Shown: positions 7,644-9,722 of the stretch, piece after piece
How positions within the stretch are numbered: position 1 is the first letter of the stretch
How the letters are laid out: each line of letters begins with the position of its first letter
Assembly (NCBI GenBank): GCA_025356715.1
Contig: JANXRU010000266.1
Span: forward strand, 1 to 9,722
DNA: 9,722 bases
Direction of reading: 5' to 3'
DNA from: Bacteroidota bacterium
GTDB lineage: Bacteria; Bacteroidota; Bacteroidia; B-17B0; B-17BO
Made by a program: the position numbers and the translations under genes
Notes under the pieces: generated by a model
What the model was told of the DNA's origin: nothing
The model's input: only the letters and a program-made list of their open reading frames with translations
Databases searched by the model: none

Positions 7644-9137
7644 ATATGCTTTTTCTTTTTTATAGTATTGATCTATATAGGTTTTGGTTGCTTCAATAAG
7701 CACATCTATCCATCCGTTTAATGTAGCTCCGCCACTACCTCTTCCCGAAATTTTCTGAGTACTAATAATAGCTTTAGTTTCAGTGTCAAACCATACAAAT
7801 TCAATGGTGTAGTTATTTCTATCTTCATTAAAATGTTCTGGTAAAACAACTAATCCAATACCTTTTGTATTTGATTTATAATAATTTAAATGGTTTTGAA
7901 TGGCATTTTGAGAAACATCATTATAATCGTACGAAATCCAATTTTTCTTTAAATGCGTATGATATAAATTTTCAGAATAATCTTTATCAGTAACAAATCC
8001 AGGTTTATGAAGCCATCTTTTAAGATTACTTTCATTAATTTCATGATCATATTTAATAATCCAATTATTCATATTTTTTTGAAGATCGTCTTCACGTCCC
8101 ATTTTTTTAGTAAATGTATAATTGAACAAACTGAAATCTATTCCAAACCAAGTCATATTATTTTCCCCATAAATTGAACTTTTAGAATAGTTTGTCGTTG
8201 AATTTACATTAGAATTAGCACTTTCATTAGTTACTCGAGATGTGTTATTATTAGAGTAAGCTGTATTTACAGAAAAGGAATACATTTTACCTAATCCGTA
8301 AAACGTATATTCACCTGGAGAAAGTTGACCATTTACTATGATTTCATAATAACCTTCATCTATTTTATTATAACTAATCATCACATCATTATCTCTTCTT
8401 TCTTTAGTAGAGCTTCCGGCGTAGGCAGCTGATGAAACTGTAACTGCTGCCATGTGCCTACTTGGATTTTTTTTGCCTAAAATTTGGAATCGTACTAATC
8501 TAAACATATCAGTAGGATTTTGACCTGGTGTTACTTTTAATATAAAAGAAGTAGACTCATTTGGATTTATAGTCACATCGGATCTCGTACCTGAAACAAC
8601 CCAAAAACTGGTTGCTTGCGCATACCCAAAACCACCCGCCGCAGTTGTTTGCATTTGAGGTGTATCATATTCTAAATTCTTAACAGAATGATCCGCTTTA
8701 TTCCAAAAATAAACTTGATTAATAAATTCTAACGTTGGTATTTGTGATTCCGATGTTGTATTACTTTCAACCTTGTTGTTTTTAAGGTTGTCTAATTGTT
8801 TTTTTAATAATGCGGCTTTTGTATAATCTTCGGCAGCAACAGCCTTTTTAATGTCATTTTCTAATTTACTGGTATCATTAGCGCCTAAGCTCAATGTTTT
8901 TAATTGCTCTTTGATGGATGCGGCTTCCGTATAATTTTCTGCAAGAAGAGCCACCTCTAATTTAGTTTTAAGATCGATGGCTTTTTTATATACAGCGGCA
9001 TCATTCATTTTATCAGCTGAAACAGCATCCTTTTTTAGTTGATCTAATTCTTGTAGGCTATAATCTGCTATTTGTTTTTGCGCAAAAGAAGAGTTAACGC
9101 ATAAAAATGCAATAAGTATAAAAACATAGTTTTTCAT
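7641..9137 (-). CDS. Exported protein of unknown function with UVR-like helical repeats
   Basis: A 498-residue protein with a clear signal peptide: MKN, a hydrophobic run, and a likely cut after SSFA (residue 19). Mature residues about 28-120 are charged helical repeats of the form 'LxxxLxxAxxxEDYxxAAxLKxxLxxL': units at about 31-56, 56-82 and 92-118. These resemble the UVR (UvrB/UvrC) helical hairpin motif, normally found in cytoplasmic proteins. A region of probable beta strands follows at about 135-290, ending in an SPGEYTFYG motif (273-281) of the kind seen in other exported Bacteroidetes proteins. A Ser/Asn-rich linker covers about 291-327. The C-terminal domain (328-495) starts with TWFGIDFS and ends near KISGRGSGG; I do not know its function. 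No catalytic motif is obvious. Periplasmic or surface location is expected. It is convergent with the polysaccharide operon; a possible -7 box with one mismatch sits at 9185-9192, with no clear -33 box. Confidence 0.85.
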   Translation of the reverse strand: MKNYVFILIAFLCVNSSFAQKQIADYSLQELDQLKKDAVSADKMNDAAVYKKAIDLKTKLEVALLAENYTEAASIKEQLKTLSLGANDTSKLENDIKKAVAAEDYTKAALLKKQLDNLKNNKVESNTTSESQIPTLEFINQVYFWNKADHSVKNLEYDTPQMQTTAAGGFGYAQATSFWVVSGTRSDVTINPNESTSFILKVTPGQNPTDMFRLVRFQILGKKNPSRHMAAVTVSSAAYAGSSTKERRDNDVMISYNKIDEGYYEIIVNGQLSPGEYTFYGLGKMYSFSVNTAYSNNNTSRVTNESANSNVNSTTNYSKSSIYGENNMTWFGIDFSLFNYTFTKKMGREDDLQKNMNNWIIKYDHEINESNLKRWLHKPGFVTDKDYSENLYHTHLKKNWISYDYNDVSQNAIQNHLNYYKSNTKGIGLVVLPEHFNEDRNNYTIEFVWFDTETKAIISTQKISGRGSGGATLNGWIDVLIEATKTYIDQYYKKEKAY

Positions 9138-9190
9138 AAAAATTAATTATTTTAAGAGTGATTAATTGTTTTGTAAATCAACAATAAAGA

Positions 9191-9206
9191 TAATAGAATT
9201 CTATTA
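9191..9206. repeat. Perfect 16-bp palindrome upstream of the exported-protein gene
   Basis: TAATAGAATTCTATTA is a perfect dyad centred between 9198 and 9199, about 54 bases upstream of the start of the minus-strand gene. It overlaps the end of a possible -7 box (TATCTTTA on the minus strand, 9185-9192) and fills the space where the spacer of that promoter would be. A second, weaker dyad (TTAAGT at 9204-9209 and ACTTAA at 9217-9222) adjoins it. It could be an operator; in AT-rich DNA the palindrome may also be chance. Confidence 0.35.
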
Positions 9207-9278
9207 AGTAAGTTTCACTTAAAAAGTATTTTATTTTTTGCTTTCTTTTTCTAAAACTAGGCTAAATGTGGGGTTGGT

Positions 9279-9356
9279 AAAAAAGGATGGAAGGAAGCTG
9301 ACTTTTCAGTATCTTTCCATCTGAGTGGAACTAGCGAGAAATGGGTCGAACCAATT
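9279..9356 (-). ncRNA. Candidate small structured RNA ending in a terminator-like hairpin
   Basis: On the minus strand this segment reads as a small hairpin (9340-9356, seven positions with one mismatch, loop of three), an unpaired linker, then a long hairpin (9286-9321) followed by C and six T. The long hairpin has 16 stem positions with a single A-A mismatch, two G-T pairs and a 4-base loop, far stronger than expected by chance. Hairpin plus T-run is the form of an intrinsic terminator, yet no protein gene ends here and the tRNA already has its own terminator. A small RNA is one reading; a decayed repeat element is another. I see no consensus promoter in front of it. Confidence 0.3.
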
Positions 9357-9368
9357 CCTTGACGATTT

Positions 9369-9416
9369 TTTTAACGTAAAAAAAGAACTTTTGGATTTTT
9401 AAATTTTAACGTAAAA
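9369..9416. repeat. Two direct copies of TTTTAACGTAAAA
   Basis: The 13-base sequence TTTTAACGTAAAA occurs at 9369-9381 and again at 9404-9416, a spacing of 35 bases. Each copy is itself close to a palindrome around the central ACGT. The copies lie between the tRNA terminator and the structured element at 9279-9356. Function unknown; they could be binding sites or a chance of AT-rich sequence. Confidence 0.4.
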
Positions 9417-9422
9417 TACGAT

Positions 9423-9462
9423 AAAAAAAAGAGAAGTCTTTGGAAACCAAAAACTTCTCTTT
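9423..9462 (-). terminator. Intrinsic terminator of tRNA-Arg
   Basis: A hairpin with arms 9428-9437 and 9453-9462 (10 bp) and an inner stem 9439-9443 with 9447-9451 (5 bp), separated by one C-A mismatch and closed by a 3-base loop. On the minus strand it is followed by a run of T (the A run at 9423-9430 on the plus strand). It begins 4 bases after the tRNA 3' end. Confidence 0.85.
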
Positions 9463-9465
9463 AAG

Positions 9466-9537
9466 TGGCTCCGGTAGGAATCGAACCTACATCAAACGTT
9501 TAGGAAACGCTTATTCTATCCATTGAACTACGGTGCC
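9466..9537 (-). tRNA. tRNA-Arg(CCT), decodes AGG
   Basis: The minus strand folds as a full cloverleaf: D stem GTTC with GAAT, anticodon stem AGCGT with ACGTT enclosing loop TTCCTAA, and T arm GTAGG, TTCGATT, CCTAC. The anticodon CCT lies at 9502-9504. The discriminator base is A (9466) and no CCA is encoded, since the genome continues CTTAA. The acceptor stem GGCACCG against CGGAGCC pairs at six of seven positions; the fourth pair is A-A (plus-strand T at 9534 and T at 9470). There is a one-mismatch match to the -7 consensus at 9551-9558 on the minus strand, which would start transcription a few bases before the tRNA. Confidence 0.93.
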
Positions 9538-9584
9538 AGTTTAAGAAAGGCTAAAGTACAATTTAAAATATCATAATATTAAAA

Positions 9585-9612
9585 AAAGCCTTATAAAATT
9601 TTATAAGGCTTT
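9585..9612 (-). terminator. Intrinsic terminator of the UVR-motif gene
   Basis: A perfect 28-base dyad (AAAGCCTTATAAAA at 9585-9598 and its exact reverse complement at 9599-9612). On the minus strand the GGC end runs into seven T (plus-strand A at 9581-9587). It lies about 20 bases beyond the stop codon of the minus-strand gene at 9632, which it should terminate, and it separates that gene from the tRNA. Because the centre has no spacer, the RNA loop must take several A/U positions from the arms. Confidence 0.85.
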
Positions 9613-9631
9613 GTCATTATTTTAATAATGT

Positions 9632-9722
9632 TTAAGATTGTTTACGTGTATTAAGTTCGTCTCTAATTTTTGAAGCTAGTTCGTATTGCTCATCATCCAA
9701 AGCTGTTTGTAATAGGTTTTTT
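9632..9722 (-). CDS. C-terminus of a UVR-motif protein, probably bifunctional nuclease (partial)
   Basis: Only the last 29 residues and the TAA stop (9632-9634) are in the window; the gene enters from the right edge. The peptide contains LQTALDDEQYELASKIRDEL and ends with RKQS. The pattern 'LxxALxxExYExAxxIRDEL' is a UVR (UvrB/UvrC) motif. In Bacteroidetes a bifunctional nuclease with an N-terminal DUF151 domain carries exactly this kind of motif at its end, which is my preferred identity. UvrB itself also ends in a UVR motif, but its usual wording (FExAAxLRD) is less close. The upstream part, which would settle the matter, is not visible. Confidence 0.65.
   Translation of the reverse strand, partial: KNLLQTALDDEQYELASKIRDELNTRKQS

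Larger units (their letters stand above)
9138..9465. other. Non-coding gap between exported-protein gene and tRNA-Arg
   Basis: This 328-base stretch holds no credible protein-coding frame. From the minus-strand gene outward it contains an AT-rich leader with a palindrome (9191-9206), a distinctly more GC-rich segment at about 9260-9362 with a long hairpin, two copies of a 13-base sequence (9369-9381 and 9404-9416), and the tRNA terminator at 9423-9462. Confidence 0.7.

Noticed and set aside
9185..9192. TATCTTTA (minus strand) as a firm -7 box of the exported-protein gene
   Set aside because: It has one mismatch to TAnnTTTG and no TTTG at the right distance upstream; too common in AT-rich DNA to list as a promoter on its own.
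9340..9358. TCGAACC as a tRNA remnant or attachment-site copy next to tRNA-Arg
   Set aside because: Only seven bases match the tRNA T arm, no other tRNA stem can be formed, and there is no integrase or longer repeat of the tRNA end in the window.

Overview
The window comes from a low-GC bacterium of the phylum Bacteroidetes, most likely a member of the Flavobacteriaceae. Four things point there: an AT-rich base composition throughout, the absence of Shine-Dalgarno sequences before most starts, a promoter of the Bacteroidetes type (TTTG, 18 bases, TAACTTTG), and protein families with flavobacterial wording, such as a Mur ligase with a DFAHSPSK motif and a short Wza-like lipoprotein paired with a Wzc-like kinase. 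This assignment rests on recognition, not on a database search.

Positions 2-1711 (+) hold the 3' end of an Mpl/MurC-type Mur ligase, followed 6 bases later by a GT-B glycosyltransferase of family 4. After a 55-base gap containing a good promoter, positions 1767-7623 (+) form a tightly packed five-gene operon for surface polysaccharide: a Wza-type outer-membrane export lipoprotein, a Wzc-type chain-length regulator and tyrosine autokinase (TTG start, Tyr/Gly tail), an RmlC-type sugar epimerase, a WecA/TagO-type polyprenyl-phosphate sugar-1-phosphate transferase, and an SLT-type lytic transglycosylase. The junctions are a 1-base gap and overlaps of 13, 1 and 4 bases, so the genes are probably translationally coupled. 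Together they suggest initiation of a lipid-linked glycan (WecA-like), supply of a deoxysugar nucleotide (RmlC), polymer control and export (Wzc and Wza), and local opening of peptidoglycan (transglycosylase). No flippase, polymerase, rmlABD genes or tyrosine phosphatase lie in the window.

Positions 7641-9722 are read on the minus strand. From right to left they hold the last 29 codons of a UVR-motif protein (probably a bifunctional nuclease) with a strong terminator, a tRNA-Arg(CCT) with its own terminator, a 330-base non-coding gap with a long terminator-like hairpin and a palindrome, and a 498-residue exported protein of unknown function with UVR-like helical repeats at its N-terminus. This gene converges on the polysaccharide operon with only 17 bases between the two stop codons.

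Most of the window is a recognisable housekeeping and exopolysaccharide locus. The less explained parts are the exported UVR-repeat protein, the structured element at 9279-9356 (a possible small RNA), the A-A mismatch in the tRNA acceptor stem, and the transglycosylase inside the export operon.
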